DNA of 64,000 bases, from contig NZ_CP021361.1 in assembly GCF_002157145.1 (NCBI RefSeq), positions 992,001 to 1,056,000 of the forward strand. Direction: 5' to 3'. This document shows positions 63,985 to 64,000 of the stretch, piece after piece. Position 1 is the stretch's first letter. Every line of letters starts with the position of its first letter. The notes under the pieces were generated by a model that was given only the letters and a program-made list of their open reading frames with translations, made no database searches and was not told where the DNA came from. Origin of the DNA: Acidovorax carolinensis. GTDB taxonomy: Bacteria; Pseudomonadota; Gammaproteobacteria; Burkholderiales; Burkholderiaceae_C. Position numbers and translations under genes: made by a program.

Positions 63985-64000
63985 AAGGCGCGCAGCGCCT

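Overview
The window is a GC-rich chromosomal segment from a betaproteobacterium, most likely a denitrifying member of the Comamonadaceae (Acidovorax, Alicycliphilus, Diaphorobacter or a relative). The evidence is the gene neighbourhoods (argD-argF, rpsT/murJ, purM/hda/pcnB/folK), a clade-I nitrous oxide reductase cluster, a tryptophan-to-anthranilate operon, and dispersed intergenic repeats that I associate with that family. No rRNA, tRNA, CRISPR array or prophage was seen. The only clear mobile element is one IS1595-type insertion sequence.

Layout. 0.1-2.7 kb: zinc metallopeptidase and DEAD-box RNA helicase. 2.8-13.9 kb: a complete nitrous oxide respiration locus. On the minus strand it reads DUF2946 protein, nosZ, nosR, nosD, nosF, nosY, nosL and a second NosL-like gene. 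A divergent pair encodes a c-type cytochrome lipoprotein and an ApbE/NosX flavin transferase. The promoter region carries an FNR-type site and an NsrR-like palindrome. 13.9-21.2 kb: apaH, a CBS-domain membrane protein, an H-NS protein, acnA and a FAD monooxygenase. 21.3-25.8 kb: kynB-kynU-kynA plus an MFS transporter. 26-28.4 kb: feoA, feoB and a small Cys-rich membrane protein behind a Fur box. 28.6-36.6 kb: diguanylate cyclase, argD-argF-ykgJ, rpsT, murJ, a SirB1-family protein and UspA. 36.7-40.4 kb: isochorismatase, DJ-1/PfpI protein and GlxA-type regulator, then a secreted esterase. 40.6-48.5 kb: chemoreceptor, AI-2E permease, purM, hda, HAD phosphatase, pcnB, folK. 48.7-52.5 kb: a glycolipid cassette (GT2, ArnT-like transferase, GtrA, ChbG/NaxD-like deacetylase) that resembles polyprenyl-phosphate-dependent lipid A amino-sugar modification. 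52.6-64 kb: Bug solute-binding protein, 2Fe-2S reductase, SDR, DUF4124 protein, an Arg/Asp/Glu/Gln-rich lipoprotein, the IS, CheV, a second chemoreceptor and a CaiB-type CoA-transferase.

Two patterns cut across the annotation. First, at least twelve copies of a ~47-bp imperfect palindrome are scattered between genes. One copy lies inside argF, one supplies the stop codon of the deacetylase gene, and one abuts the IS. A different GC-rich repeat is inserted in frame in kynU. Second, seven genes (kynB, the DJ-1 gene, the esterase, the AI-2E permease, pcnB, the ArnT-like gene, cheV) are each broken by one apparently missing G/C in a short G/C run. This looks like systematic base-calling error more than gene decay, so these genes are probably intact in the organism.
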